From: Natronoarchaeum philippinense
Lineage (GTDB): Archaea; Halobacteriota; Halobacteria; Halobacteriales; Natronoarchaeaceae
Direction: 5' to 3'
Length of the DNA: 64,000 nt
Assembly (NCBI RefSeq): GCF_900215575.1
Contig: NZ_OBEJ01000002.1
Span: 558,001-622,000 of the forward strand
How positions within the stretch are numbered: position 1 is the stretch's first letter; the number at the start of each line of letters is the position of its first letter. Below are positions 16,718 to 25,695 of this stretch, in pieces. The notes under the pieces were generated by a model. The model saw nothing but the letters and a program-made list of their open reading frames with translations, searched no databases and was not told the origin of the DNA. The position numbers and the translations under genes are program-made.

Positions 16718-17599
16718 ATGGCAGACACGGAATCCGACGAATCGGTCGGCGACGACGAGCGATCGGGCCAGAGCGTCCGCAAGACCGCCCTGATCACCGG
16801 CTGTTCCTCGGGGATCGGCCGCGAGACCGCGCTCCAGTTCCTCGACGAGGAGTGGACGGTCTACGCCACGGCCCGCGATCTCGACGACATCTCGGATCTC
16901 GCTGACGCGGGCTGCGAGACGGCCGAACTCGACGTGACCGACGAGAACCAGTGCCGAGCGGTCGTCGAGCAAGCGATCTCCGAGACCGGCCGGATCGACT
17001 GTCTGGTCAACAACGCGGGCTACGGCCAGCTCGGCCCGATCGAAGAAGTGCCGACCGAGGTCGTCAGCGAGCAGTTCGACGTGAACGTCTACGGCCCCCA
17101 CCGGCTGATTCGGGCGGTCCTCCCCCACATGCGCGAGCGCCGGACCGGGACGATCGTCAACGTCTCCAGCGTGGCCGGCCGGATCTCCTACCCCGGAAAC
17201 GGCGTCTACTGCGGCTCGAAGTTCGCCCTCGAAGCGATGAGCGACGCGCTCCGGGCAGAGGTCGATCCGTTCGATATCGACGTGGTGCTGGTCGAGCCCG
17301 GCCCGGTCGACACGCAGTTCGAGAACCGTGCGGTCGAAAGCGCAGACGAGGGCGCCGAGCGCTCGGGCGCCTACGAGTGGTTCTACGATCTAGTCGAAGA
17401 TTCGCAGGTGCTCGGTGGCGGCGGCGTCGGCGCCGTCTCGGCCGGCGAGGTGGCCGACTCCATTCTCGACGCCGCGACGCGGACGGCGCCACCGGCGCGC
17501 TACCCGGTCGGGCCCGTCGCCAAGTACGGCGTCTTCGCTCGATTCCTCCCCGACGCGATGCAGGACAAGCTCTACGGCGTCGTCCGAAAGTTAGTCTAG
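16718..17599 (+). CDS. Short-chain dehydrogenase/reductase (SDR)
   Basis: The 293-residue protein has the NAD(P)-binding motif TGCSSGIG (about 28-35), the NNAG motif (about 94-97) and an active-site YCGSK (about 167-171), with an N-terminal acidic extension of 20 residues. The substrate cannot be derived from the sequence. The long C-terminal tail (VGPVAKYGVFARFLPDAMQDKLYGVV) resembles the lipid- or retinol-type SDRs. Its last 9 nt overlap the convergent Get3 gene. Confidence 0.88.
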   Translation: MADTESDESVGDDERSGQSVRKTALITGCSSGIGRETALQFLDEEWTVYATARDLDDISDLADAGCETAELDVTDENQCRAVVEQAISETGRIDCLVNNAGYGQLGPIEEVPTEVVSEQFDVNVYGPHRLIRAVLPHMRERRTGTIVNVSSVAGRISYPGNGVYCGSKFALEAMSDALRAEVDPFDIDVVLVEPGPVDTQFENRAVESADEGAERSGAYEWFYDLVEDSQVLGGGGVGAVSAGEVADSILDAATRTAPPARYPVGPVAKYGVFARFLPDAMQDKLYGVVRKLV

Positions 17600-18805
17600 A
17601 CAGCGAGCGACGATCCGAAGCATCTCCTCGCCTCGAACCTCGTCGGCAAACAGCGGGACGCGCTTGATCTCGTGACCTCGAAACAGATCCTGTGCCGACG
17701 CGAGCGCGTCCTGTTGGACGTCCCAGCGGCGCTGGCAGAACTCACAGGAATCGAGGTTCGGCGAGACGAACTGCGAGGCGTCCACGTCGTCGGTAACGTC
17801 TGCGAGATTCTCCATCACCTTGTTGACGATGACGGTCCCGACCGGAATCTCGAACTCGTCTAACTGGCCGACGAGGCGCTGGCTCTCGACGACGCTCATC
17901 TCCTCGGGTACCATCACGACGCGGAAGTCGGTTTTCGATGGGTCCCGGAGCGTCCCGCGAAGTTTCTCGATCCGGTCCTGTAGCTCCCGGAGGTCGTCGA
18001 TCCCGTCTTCGTCGCCCGGCGCGTCGCCGCCGAACATTCCCTTGACGCCGTCGATCATCCCGCCGATGCGCTCGCGGATGGTGACCATCCGCCCGACCAT
18101 CGTGTCCATGATCTCGGGCAGTTCGAGCAGGCGTAGGGTGTGGCCCGTCGGCGCCGTGTCGACGACGACGCGATCGAACCGCGGGTCGTCCATGTACTCG
18201 ACGAGCAACTGCATCGCCGCGGCCTCGTCGGCGCCCGGCATCGCGCCGCCCATCAGCGCGTCCATCGGGCCGTCCCCGCCGAGCAGGTCGCCCAGCCCGC
18301 CGAGCGGGCCGCCGGCGCCGCCGGCCGGCCCTCCCGTCGGACCGTCAGCAGGACCGCCGGCTTCGCCGCCCGCTTGCCCGTCTCCGAAGGGGTCGTCAGC
18401 ACCCCCAGCGCCGCCGGACTGGTCGCCCATCCCGAAGACAGAGGCGGTCTCGGCCATGGCGTCGTCGGGGTCGATCTCGGCCGCCCACAGCGGCACGTCG
18501 TCGCGGATGCGCTCGGGACGGGGCGCGATCTCGGTCTCGAACGTGTCCGACAGCGAGTGGGCCGGGTCGGTCGAGACGACGAGCGTCGCCGCGCCGGACT
18601 CGGCGCTGGTCAGCGCGGTCGCGGCGGCCATCGTCGTCTTTCCGACGCCGCCTTTCCCGCCGTAGAGGACGTACTCGGGGGCGTCCGGCGAGAGGTCATC
18701 CGCCGTCCCCACGTCGATGCGCGAGTCGTCGTCCGGCTCGGAGCGGTCGGCCGCCGAGGACTCCTCGTCCACGCTCTCGACGGGTTCGACGTCCAGTGAA
18801 CTCAT
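17591..18805 (-). CDS. Get3/ArsA-type ATPase
   Basis: The 404-residue ATPase has a deviant Walker A, GGKGGVGKTT (about 49-58), switch motif DPAHSLSD (about 80-87), and VVDTAPTGHTLR. A CxxC pair (C354, C357) sits where Get3 dimers bind zinc. Its family either delivers tail-anchored proteins to membranes or powers arsenite pumps; absence of arsB/arsD partners favours the Get3-like role. A Gly/Pro-rich insertion of about 65 residues (about 126-190), with Asp and Met, interrupts the helical part. The acidic N-terminal 44 residues are typical of haloarchaea. Confidence 0.9.
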   Translation of the reverse strand: MSSLDVEPVESVDEESSAADRSEPDDDSRIDVGTADDLSPDAPEYVLYGGKGGVGKTTMAAATALTSAESGAATLVVSTDPAHSLSDTFETEIAPRPERIRDDVPLWAAEIDPDDAMAETASVFGMGDQSGGAGGADDPFGDGQAGGEAGGPADGPTGGPAGGAGGPLGGLGDLLGGDGPMDALMGGAMPGADEAAAMQLLVEYMDDPRFDRVVVDTAPTGHTLRLLELPEIMDTMVGRMVTIRERIGGMIDGVKGMFGGDAPGDEDGIDDLRELQDRIEKLRGTLRDPSKTDFRVVMVPEEMSVVESQRLVGQLDEFEIPVGTVIVNKVMENLADVTDDVDASQFVSPNLDSCEFCQRRWDVQQDALASAQDLFRGHEIKRVPLFADEVRGEEMLRIVARCLD

Positions 18806-18933
18806 GCCCGTGGGTATCGGCCAAGGACTTGTGTACTCGTCGGTCCAACTCGGATCGGACGCTACGTACCGCTACCGAGCGCCATACACCCATCATAGCA
18901 ACCGTTTACGCAGCAGAGAGACGAATTCGGTGC

Positions 18934-19572
18934 ATGGAATCGCACGAAGCGGCGTCGGCCGCGGACCCAACGCGACTGCGAGCGTTCGTCGAGTCCGTAC
19001 GGGAGTGTGTGGGTCAGCTACCGACGCTGTTGAGCCAGTATCGCGGCGACGACGAAGCGTTCGAGGAGACGGTAGCAGAGATCGACGCCATCGAATCGCA
19101 GTGTGATGCGACGGTGCGCAGTCTGCGACACTCCCTCGTCAGCGGCGTCGACGGCGCCACGAACGCCGGGACGCTCCAGTTGCTCGACGACATCGACCGG
19201 ATCGTCTCCCGGACCGAGCGCTTCGCCAAGGAACTCGCCGCAATCCGTCCGGCGCTTCCAGTGTCGGTCGCCGGCACGCTGTTGGATATGGCTCGAGCGA
19301 CCGTCGAGGCGACCGAGATGCTCGTCGGCGCCATCGAAACGCGATGGCTGCAGACCTCTCCTGACGACATCGGCGGGCAGTGCCAGCGCGTCCGCACGCT
19401 CGAACGCGAGTGCGACGAGCGCAAGTACGAACTGCTCGAACGACTGTTCGGCGACCCTCGCGTCGACGATCCGAAGCTGCTCAAGGAGTTCGTGACGGCG
19501 TTCGACGAGATTCCCAACGCCGTCGAGGACGCCGCCGATCGGTTGCTGTACGTGCCCCGGGATGGTTGGTAA
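18934..19572 (+). CDS. PhoU-like DUF47 family protein
   Basis: The 212-residue, all-helical protein has the DUF47/TIGR00153 pattern: repeated helical segments with conserved acidic pairs (EETVAEIDAIESQCD, about 50-64) and the C-terminal KLLKEFVTAFDEIPNAVEDAADRLL (about 179-203). Relatives bind metals and are usually encoded with a low-affinity phosphate transporter and regulate it. No transporter gene adjoins it here. The ATG at 18934 lies 25-30 nt after a TTTAC box, consistent with a leaderless start. Confidence 0.85.
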   Translation: MESHEAASAADPTRLRAFVESVRECVGQLPTLLSQYRGDDEAFEETVAEIDAIESQCDATVRSLRHSLVSGVDGATNAGTLQLLDDIDRIVSRTERFAKELAAIRPALPVSVAGTLLDMARATVEATEMLVGAIETRWLQTSPDDIGGQCQRVRTLERECDERKYELLERLFGDPRVDDPKLLKEFVTAFDEIPNAVEDAADRLLYVPRDGW

Positions 19573-19599
19573 TCGCTGGTTGGACCCCCGTCGACCGGC

Positions 19600-20700
19600 C
19601 TACCGGAAATACTCGGCCAACCGATCCGCGGCTTCCTCGACGCGCGGCGTCACCAGCGCGAATCGGAGCCAGTCCTCGCGCGCCGAGCCGAAGGCGTCGC
19701 CCGGCATCCCCGCGACGCCGGCCTCGTCGATCAGGCGCTCGACGTTGTCGAGCGTGCCCGGGAAGTCATCGAAGCGCGCCAGCACGTAGAAGCCGCCGTC
19801 TGGCGTCGTGTACTCCGCGCCGGCGTCGTCGAGCGCGGCGGTGAACGTCTCGACGCGCTCGGCCATCAGGTCTCGGTTGTCGGCGTAGTAGTCGGGACCG
19901 GTCTCCTGAAGCGCGGTCAGGACCGCGCGCTGGGCGGGCTGGCTCCCGGCAACGTTGACGAGCATGTGGCGAGTCTTGGCGTCGTCGACCAGTGCCTCGG
20001 GGAAGACGGCATAGCCAACGCGGAAGCCGGTGATCGCCATCGACTTCGAGAAAGAGTTGGTGACGATCCGGTGCTCGGAGTCGACGCCGAGCGCGCTGGC
20101 GAACCGGCCGGAGTAGTCGAAGTGGTCGTACACCTCGTCGCTGAGCAAGAGGGCGTCGTTGTCCTCGGCGATGGCGACGAGTTCGCGCATCGTCGCCTCG
20201 TCGTAGACGGCGCCGGTCGGATTGTTCGGCGTGTTCACCAGAATCGCAGCGGTGTCCTCGCTCGCGTGCTCTCTGACGGTGGCCGGATCGAGTTGGCCGT
20301 CCTCGGCGACGGGAACGTATCGTTCGGTCCCGCCGAGCAGTTCGGTCTTGCCTGGGTAGTACGGGTAGACGGGATCGGTCAGGAGGAGTTCGTCGCCCGA
20401 GTTCCGATCCAGCGCAGCGGCCATGGCCAGATAGTTCGCCTCGCCCGCGCCGTTGGTCACGACGACCTGCTCGATGTCGACGCCCCGGCGCTGTGCGATC
20501 TCGGCGCGGAGCTTCGTCAGCCCCTCGCTGGGCGGGTACTGGAACGCCTCGATGTCTGCTTCGGCATACTCAGCGAGCCCTTCGCGGAGCGCGGCTGGCG
20601 GCTCCCAGTCGGGGTTGCCACTGACCATGCCGACGACATCCCTGTCGGCCCGGGCCGCGTACTGCATGACGCGGAAGAACAGCGGGCGCTCGTATTCCAT
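19600..20700 (-). CDS. Pyridoxal-phosphate aminotransferase, class I/II
   Basis: The 366-residue enzyme carries NTPNNPTGAVYD (PLP Asn motif), LLLSDEVYDHFDYSG (Asp/Tyr ligands) and TNSFSKSMAITGFRVGYAV, in which the Lys forms the Schiff base. This is fold-type I aminotransferase of the aspartate type. The amino donor and product cannot be told from sequence alone. The ATG at 20700 gives MEYERPLFFRVMQYAA, the right N-terminus for the family; upstream codons would clash with the leader of the neighbouring divergent gene. Confidence 0.9.
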   Translation of the reverse strand: MEYERPLFFRVMQYAARADRDVVGMVSGNPDWEPPAALREGLAEYAEADIEAFQYPPSEGLTKLRAEIAQRRGVDIEQVVVTNGAGEANYLAMAAALDRNSGDELLLTDPVYPYYPGKTELLGGTERYVPVAEDGQLDPATVREHASEDTAAILVNTPNNPTGAVYDEATMRELVAIAEDNDALLLSDEVYDHFDYSGRFASALGVDSEHRIVTNSFSKSMAITGFRVGYAVFPEALVDDAKTRHMLVNVAGSQPAQRAVLTALQETGPDYYADNRDLMAERVETFTAALDDAGAEYTTPDGGFYVLARFDDFPGTLDNVERLIDEAGVAGMPGDAFGSAREDWLRFALVTPRVEEAADRLAEYFR

Positions 20701-20800
20701 ACCGGCAGGTGCGCGCGGGAGACAGTGATTCTTTCGAGAGACGCCGAGCGCCGGCACCGACTGACCGGGGTTTCAAGCCCGTACGCCGAGAGCACGACGT

Positions 20801-21382
20801 ATGAACGCGAATCGCGGCGACGGCGACGACGCCGCAGTGGACGCGGCACAACGGGACGCGGCTCGATCGGACGGCGGCGAGCCGATCGAACGACGCGTCG
20901 GCGAGGCGTTGCGCGACGCCGACGCGACGGTCGCGCTCGCGGAGTCGTGTACCGGCGGGCTGATCGGAACGCTCCTGACCGCGGTGCCGGGCTCCAGCGA
21001 CTACTTCGATCGGTCGCTTGTCACCTACGCCTACGACGCCAAGCGCCAGTTGCTCGGCGTCTCCCGCGAAGCGCTCGACGAACACGGCGCTGTCAGCGAA
21101 CCCGTCGCCCGACAGATGGCTCGCGGCGTCCGCGACACGGCCGACACCACGTGGGGCATCGGCGTCACCGGCGTCGCCGGACCCGGCGGCGGCACCGAGG
21201 AGACGCCCGTCGGGACGGTGTACGTCGGTGTCGCCTACGCCGGTCCGTGGGGAAGCGAGTCCTCGTACGCGACCGTCGAGCGCTACGAGTTCGACGGCGA
21301 CCGTGAGGCCGTCCGCGAGGCGGCGGCGCAGCAGGCGCTCACAGATTTGCTCGCCGAGATTGACGCGGCCGACGCTGCCTGA
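20801..21382 (+). CDS. CinA C-terminal family amidase (nicotinamide-nucleotide amidohydrolase)
   Basis: The 193-residue protein matches the PncC/CinA C-terminal domain: AESCTGGLIGTLLTAVPGSS (about 47-66), LVTYAYDAKRQLLGV, and TGVAGPGGGTEETPVGTVY (about 127-145). Such enzymes deamidate NMN to nicotinate mononucleotide, salvaging NAD breakdown products. The first 25 residues are an acidic haloarchaeal extension. The ATG at 20801 is the only good start. It is divergent from the aminotransferase. Confidence 0.9.
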   Translation: MNANRGDGDDAAVDAAQRDAARSDGGEPIERRVGEALRDADATVALAESCTGGLIGTLLTAVPGSSDYFDRSLVTYAYDAKRQLLGVSREALDEHGAVSEPVARQMARGVRDTADTTWGIGVTGVAGPGGGTEETPVGTVYVGVAYAGPWGSESSYATVERYEFDGDREAVREAAAQQALTDLLAEIDAADAA

Positions 21383-21498
21383 CTCCGGGACGGGTTCTCC
21401 GACGTACTCAGAGCGTTACCTGTCGGCGACCGTCGAGTACCTGTGAAGGGAAAGTACCATCTTCCGGGAGTGCTCAGAGTGGAGTACGTACCGGTTTC

Positions 21499-21984
21499 AT
21501 GAACAAAAAAGGCCACGTCCTGAACGCTGTGTTGTTGAGCATCGGTCTCGGATATCTTCTCGAACCCGCCGGCGACGAGACGACGTTCATCCGAATCATC
21601 GAAGTCGGAACGCCGGTCGTGCTGGGCGCGCTGTTTCCGGACGTCGACACCGCATTCGGCAAGCACCGCAAGACGCTGCACAACCTGCCGATCCTCGTCG
21701 GGTTCCTCGCGTTCCCGTACTTCTTCGGCAATCTCGAATACGTCTGGCTCGGGGTCCTGACCCATTACGTCCTTGACGTTGCGGGCAGCACGCGCGGCAT
21801 CGCGCTGTTTTACCCGCTCTGGAAGAAGGAGTTCGGGCTTCCGATCGGCGTCACCGTCAGCAGCGAGCGGGCCACGCTGATGACCACGATCGTGACCGTC
21901 GCAGAACTCGCGCTGGTCGCGCTAGTCATCTATCGCGTCCCCCTGAGCGCCGTCGATATGGCACGCCAGTCGCTCGGAGTGTAG
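21499..21984 (+). CDS. Membrane-bound metal-dependent hydrolase family (DUF457-like)
   Basis: The 161-residue protein has four to five membrane segments and conserved polar motifs of the YdjM/DUF457 group: MNKKGHVLNAVLLSIGLG (His early), LGALFPDVDTAFGKHRKTLHNLPILVG (about 42-68, the DxDxxxxxHR-like site) and LTHYVLDVAGSTRGIALFYPLW (about 87-108). The family is often called a putative hydrolase without proven substrate. The C-terminus ends 5 nt before the convergent PHP gene. Confidence 0.85.
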   Translation: MNKKGHVLNAVLLSIGLGYLLEPAGDETTFIRIIEVGTPVVLGALFPDVDTAFGKHRKTLHNLPILVGFLAFPYFFGNLEYVWLGVLTHYVLDVAGSTRGIALFYPLWKKEFGLPIGVTVSSERATLMTTIVTVAELALVALVIYRVPLSAVDMARQSLGV

Positions 21985-21989
21985 CTGGG

Positions 21990-22778
21990 TCAGTACACCG
22001 CAACGTCGTCGAACCGACCGTCGTAGGCGTCGTGTCGCGGATGGGTCGCCTCGCGGCCGGACAGCAGAATGCGGTCGATTTTCTTCCACGAGTTTTCCCA
22101 GCCCAGATGGGCGAACTCGGCGGCCGAGAGAACGCCGTACTCGACGCCGCTCCGTCGGTACACGTCCCGCGGCACGCCCTCACGGAGCGCCTCGACGAGG
22201 GCGGTCGCACTCTCGATCGCTCGGTCGAACTCGGTCCAAGCCGCCCCCACCGTCTGTCGCAGGTGTGCGTACGACGACGCAAACGACGGCCGGTCGACGG
22301 CGTCGGCGATCCGGTCGGCCCGTCGCGTGTGGTGTGGCCAGTGTTTCGGGTTGTACACTTCGACTGCGTCGACGACATCGGCGTAGTGCTCGATGTCAGA
22401 CTGGTTCATGCCGACCGAGAGGAACTCCGGGTGGGGAACGACGACGGCGGCGTCTTGCCGCCGAAACTCGGCCATCGCGCCGTCGAGGGTCACGAAATCC
22501 GGGACCGGGTCGTCGAGGCCGATCGCCAGCACGTGCTTTCGACTTTGCCACGCTTCGGCGAACACCTCTCTGGCGGGGACGACCAGCAGGTCCTCGTCGG
22601 TGTAGCGCTCGGCGCGGCGTCGGATCGTCGGCAGTCGCTCGAAGTGGGGCGCGTACACGAGCACGTCGATGCCCCGGTCTTTCGCACGCTGGGCGACGTG
22701 CTCGTCGAGCACTTTCACGTGCATGTCCACCCGCGTCCCCTCGCTGTCGCTCACGCGGTCGGATTCTCGATAAGTCAC
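21990..22778 (-). CDS. PHP domain phosphoesterase
   Basis: The 262-residue protein has the PHP pattern: DMHVKVLDEHVAQRAKDRGIDVLVYAPHFERLP (about 18-50), VVVPAREVFAEAWQSRKHVLAIG, VVVPHPEFLSVGM and VEVYNPKHWP. PHP domains hydrolyse phosphoester bonds using three metal ions; many archaeal stand-alone members are of unknown substrate. The first 18 residues precede the motif. The start is GTG at 22778; no better ATG is in frame nearby. Divergent to it is the small zinc-finger gene. Confidence 0.85.
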   Translation of the reverse strand: MTYRESDRVSDSEGTRVDMHVKVLDEHVAQRAKDRGIDVLVYAPHFERLPTIRRRAERYTDEDLLVVPAREVFAEAWQSRKHVLAIGLDDPVPDFVTLDGAMAEFRRQDAAVVVPHPEFLSVGMNQSDIEHYADVVDAVEVYNPKHWPHHTRRADRIADAVDRPSFASSYAHLRQTVGAAWTEFDRAIESATALVEALREGVPRDVYRRSGVEYGVLSAAEFAHLGWENSWKKIDRILLSGREATHPRHDAYDGRFDDVAVY

Positions 22779-22871
22779 ATTATGGGTTCTGATTCCCGGA
22801 CGGGGCAGCCGATTCGGCTCCGGCGTCGCGGCGGAACAGTTTTAGGATTCCCGGCGAAACCATCGGCAACG

Positions 22872-23168
22872 ATGACTTGGGCCTGCGGTATCGACGACTG
22901 CGGGGAGACCTTCGAGGACGTGGAAGACGCGGTCGTCCACCAGACCAACGAGCACACGCGCCGCGAGTGTGCGGTCTGTGGCGTCGTCGTCCCGGACGGC
23001 TATCTGGCGATCCGCCACGCGTTCAACGAACACACTCGCGCCGAGTACGTTCGGGCCTACGGCGCCGACTCCGAGGAAGTCCGCCAGCGCGAGGAGATCA
23101 AAGACGAGATCGAAGCCGAAGCCGACCTGCAGGAAGTCGTCGAGCGACTCAATCAGGCTGAGCTGTAA
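22872..23168 (+). CDS. Small C2H2-type zinc finger protein (DUF7565-like)
   Basis: The 98-residue protein has two C2H2-like units: WACGIDDCGETFEDVEDAVVHQTNEH (about 3-28) and ECAVCGVVVPDGYLAIRHAFNEH (about 32-54), followed by a charged helix (RQREEIKDEIEAEADLQEVVERLNQ). It probably binds nucleic acid or protein; no target is known. The ATG at 22872 is a clean start. Such small two-finger proteins are common in haloarchaea and are probably regulatory. Confidence 0.8.
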   Translation: MTWACGIDDCGETFEDVEDAVVHQTNEHTRRECAVCGVVVPDGYLAIRHAFNEHTRAEYVRAYGADSEEVRQREEIKDEIEAEADLQEVVERLNQAEL

Positions 23169-23215
23169 GACCATCTTTGTGCGGCCCGGATGCGCTGGAG
23201 GCGCACCACTCGGCG

Positions 23216-23235
23216 CAAAAACGTGGGCGAAAAAC
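23216..23235 (-). terminator. Tandem oligo-T terminator of the secE-spt5 transcript
   Basis: Read on the minus strand, two T5 runs (complement of 23229-23234 and 23216-23221) lie 57-76 nt after the spt5 stop, the usual form of an archaeal terminator. A palindrome-rich element separates them from the stop. Confidence 0.5.
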
Positions 23236-23244
23236 TCTGCTCAC

Positions 23245-23266
23245 TCACTCCGTTCGCTCGCAGTGA
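23245..23266. repeat. Short palindromic element TCACT-loop-AGTGA
   Basis: A 5-bp stem encloses a 12-nt loop (CCGTTCGCTCGC). Its loop shares the CGTTCGC core with the palindromes at 48.5-48.7 kb. A second small inverted repeat (GGC-TTC-GCC) follows at 23272-23280. Confidence 0.5.
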
Positions 23267-23291
23267 ACCGTCGGCTTCGCCGCCGGATGCT

Positions 23292-23729
23292 CTATCGTTC
23301 TTCGGAGTCCAGCACGCGAATCTGGTCGCCACGCACAGTCACGGGAATCGGGACGGTCGCCTCGTACAGCTCCACCGTGACCTGATCCTTGCCCTCGTCG
23401 ATGCGCTGGACCTGCGCCTTCTCGCCCTTGAACGGGCCGGCGATGAGTTCGACGATGTCGCCCTCCGCGATGCCCTCGACGTCCGGCGTCGGCGAGAGGA
23501 AGTGCTCGACTTCGGAGATGTCGCTTTCGCCGGGAACGATGTCGCGGGCGTGGGGGATCTCTTCGAGGACGCGAGAGAGGATGGCGTCGTCCTCGGCCTC
23601 GACCATGACGTAGCTGGTCAGCGAGTCCGGCGCCAGCGCGGCGTGGATGTCGTCGGCCTCGCGGTTCATGATCATGTCGGCGACCGTCCGCTCCTGACTG
23701 GCGGTCGTCTTGACGGCGTAGATCGGCAC
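23292..23729 (-). CDS. spt5: Transcription elongation factor Spt5
   Basis: The 145-residue protein has an N-terminal NGN domain ([20 protein letters not shown], then [28 protein letters not shown]) and a C-terminal KOW motif ([23 protein letters not shown], about 88-110). It clamps the RNA polymerase with Spt4 and raises processivity. The start is GTG at 23729, 5 nt after the secE stop, so the pair is one transcript. The longer upstream reading would pass through secE in another frame and is rejected. Confidence 0.95.
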   Translation of the reverse strand: MPIYAVKTTASQERTVADMIMNREADDIHAALAPDSLTSYVMVEAEDDAILSRVLEEIPHARDIVPGESDISEVEHFLSPTPDVEGIAEGDIVELIAGPFKGEKAQVQRIDEGKDQVTVELYEATVPIPVTVRGDQIRVLDSEER

Positions 23730-23734
23730 GGCTG

Positions 23735-23956
23735 CTAGACCCCCATCGGAACGGTGCCTGCCAGCCCGATCACCGAGCCGGCCTCGAACGGCGGCACGAG
23801 GTGGAACATGATGGATGCGATGACGAAGCCGATCAGCCCGATCAGCAAGATGCCGGCGCCGGCGATCTTGGCGACCTGTGAGAACTCGTCCCACGCGGGC
23901 GTGCTCGCCATCTTGAGCACCCGCACGTACGACGTGAGGTCAAGTGGAACGTCCAT
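23735..23956 (-). CDS. secE: Protein translocase SecE/Sec61-gamma
   Basis: The 73-residue protein has an amphipathic N-terminal helix ([30 protein letters not shown]) and a single membrane helix (about 33-57: [19 protein letters not shown]), the standard layout of the archaeal translocon gamma subunit. It clamps SecY. The ATG at 23956 precedes spt5 by one short gap. In other haloarchaea secE usually follows ftsZ1; here about 4.6 kb of other genes lies between. Confidence 0.93.
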   Translation of the reverse strand: MDVPLDLTSYVRVLKMASTPAWDEFSQVAKIAGAGILLIGLIGFVIASIMFHLVPPFEAGSVIGLAGTVPMGV

Positions 23957-24060
23957 TGTTTCTGCCCGATCCTTGCAGATGGGGCTTTTTCTATCTTTCT
24001 ACAAGGAACTCGAACGGTTCTGGCTGGCGCTGTCTCTGACAGCGACAGTCCACGGCCCAG

Positions 24061-25695
24061 TTACCGATCGCTCGCTTTCCCGTCGGCGGCGTCGCGCTCG
24101 ATCGACGCCGAATCTCGGTCGTCCGGATCGCCGTACCCGCCGCCTCCGGGCGTCTCGACGGTGACTGTCGTCCCGGCGGGAACGTCTCGGGTGGCTTTGG
24201 CCGGCACCGGCTCGCCGTCGATCAGATTCCGTCCCGGTTGGCCGTCCTCGCCGCCGGCGACGCCCGACGGCGCCGTACGACGCCGTTCGGTCAGCAGCGA
24301 GACGGTCGCGTCGTCGAGGACGCGCACCGATCGGACGAGGCCGAGGCCGCCGCGGTGCTCGCCCGCGCCGCCGCTGTCGGGGCGGAGCGCGTAGCGCTCG
24401 ACGCGGAAGGGGTACGCCGTCTCCATGGCCTCGACGGGCGTGTTCAGCGTGTTGGTCATCCCGACCTGCACGCCGTCGAGGCCGTCGCCGGCGAGTCGGC
24501 CGCCGGCGCCGCCGCCGATCGTCTCGTAGTAGGTAAAGCCCTCGCGGCCGCCGGCACCGATCGTGAGGTTGTTCATCGTCCCCTGCCCGGCGGCGGGGAC
24601 GCGCTCGGGCGCGGCGTCGGCCAGCGCCGCGAACACGACATCGACGACGCGCTGGCTCGTCTCGACGTTGCCCCCGACCACGGCTGCTGGGGCGTCCGGA
24701 TTCAACACCGATCCCTCGGGAGCGGAGACGGCGATCGGTTCGTAACAGCCCTCGTTGGGCGGCACGTCGGGGTCGGTCGCACAGCGCACCGCGAAGTAGA
24801 CCGCGCTCCGGGCGACCGCCAGCGGCGCGTTGACGTTGCCCGCGACCTGCTCGTCGGTGCCCGCGAAGTCGACGGTGATCTCCCCGCCGTCGACGGTCAC
24901 CGTCACCGCGATCTCGATCGGGTCCTCGGTGACGCCGTCGCCCTCCAGCGCGTCGGTCGCCCGGTACTCCCCGTCCGGTAACGCCTCGATTTCGGCGGCC
25001 GTCCGATCGCGCGAGTAGTCGATCACGGCGTCAAACGCCGCTCGAAGCCGCTGGACGCCGTGCTCGGCCGCGAGTTCGTCGAGCCGTTCGGCGCCTCGGT
25101 CGTTGGCGGCCCGCTGGGCCCGCAGGTCCGCGCGGCGCTGTTCGGGGTCGCGCACGTTGGCGAGAAACAGATCGAGCACGTCGTCGACGCGCTCGCCGCC
25201 CTCGACCAGTCTGATCGGCGGGATCCGAACGCCCTCTTGGGTGATCTCGGTCGCGCCGGCCGGCATGCTCCCCGGCGCCATGCCGCCGACATCGGCGTGG
25301 TGGGCCCGCGAGGCTGCGTAGCCCAGCACTTCACCGTCCCCTCCGATCGGCGAGACCATCGTCACGTCCGGCAGGTGCGTCCCGCCGGCGTAGGGATCGT
25401 TCAGCACGAACACGTCGCCCGGCGCCGGATCGCGGTCGAGCACCGCGTCGACGGCGGCTGGCATCGCACCGAGGTGGACCGGGATGTGCTCGGCCTGCGC
25501 GACGAGCCTGCCGTCGGCGTCGAACAGCGCCGTCGAGCAGTCCCGGCGCTCCTTGATATTCGGCGAGTACGCACCCCGGATCAGTACTTCGCCCATCTCC
25601 TCTGCAATGCCTTCCAACTGGTTACGCAGCACCTCCAGCGCGACGGCGTCGAGATCGGCGCTCGCGGCGGCCGACTCGTCGGCGTCGTCACGCAT
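24061..25695 (-). CDS. hyuB: Hydantoinase B / 5-oxoprolinase beta-type subunit
   Basis: The 544-residue protein matches the HyuB family: LEVLRNQLEGIAEEMGEVLIRGAYSPNIKERRDCSTALFD (about 18-57), VFVLNDPYAGGTHLPDVTMV (about 99-118), SRAHHADVGGMAPGSMP, and a glycine-rich C-terminus (VETPGGGGYGDP). With HyuA it forms an ATP-dependent N-methylhydantoinase or 5-oxoprolinase. The ATG at 25695 overlaps the hyuA stop by 8 nt; a GTG at 25704 is an alternative. Confidence 0.93.
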   Translation of the reverse strand: MRDDADESAAASADLDAVALEVLRNQLEGIAEEMGEVLIRGAYSPNIKERRDCSTALFDADGRLVAQAEHIPVHLGAMPAAVDAVLDRDPAPGDVFVLNDPYAGGTHLPDVTMVSPIGGDGEVLGYAASRAHHADVGGMAPGSMPAGATEITQEGVRIPPIRLVEGGERVDDVLDLFLANVRDPEQRRADLRAQRAANDRGAERLDELAAEHGVQRLRAAFDAVIDYSRDRTAAEIEALPDGEYRATDALEGDGVTEDPIEIAVTVTVDGGEITVDFAGTDEQVAGNVNAPLAVARSAVYFAVRCATDPDVPPNEGCYEPIAVSAPEGSVLNPDAPAAVVGGNVETSQRVVDVVFAALADAAPERVPAAGQGTMNNLTIGAGGREGFTYYETIGGGAGGRLAGDGLDGVQVGMTNTLNTPVEAMETAYPFRVERYALRPDSGGAGEHRGGLGLVRSVRVLDDATVSLLTERRRTAPSGVAGGEDGQPGRNLIDGEPVPAKATRDVPAGTTVTVETPGGGGYGDPDDRDSASIERDAADGKASDR

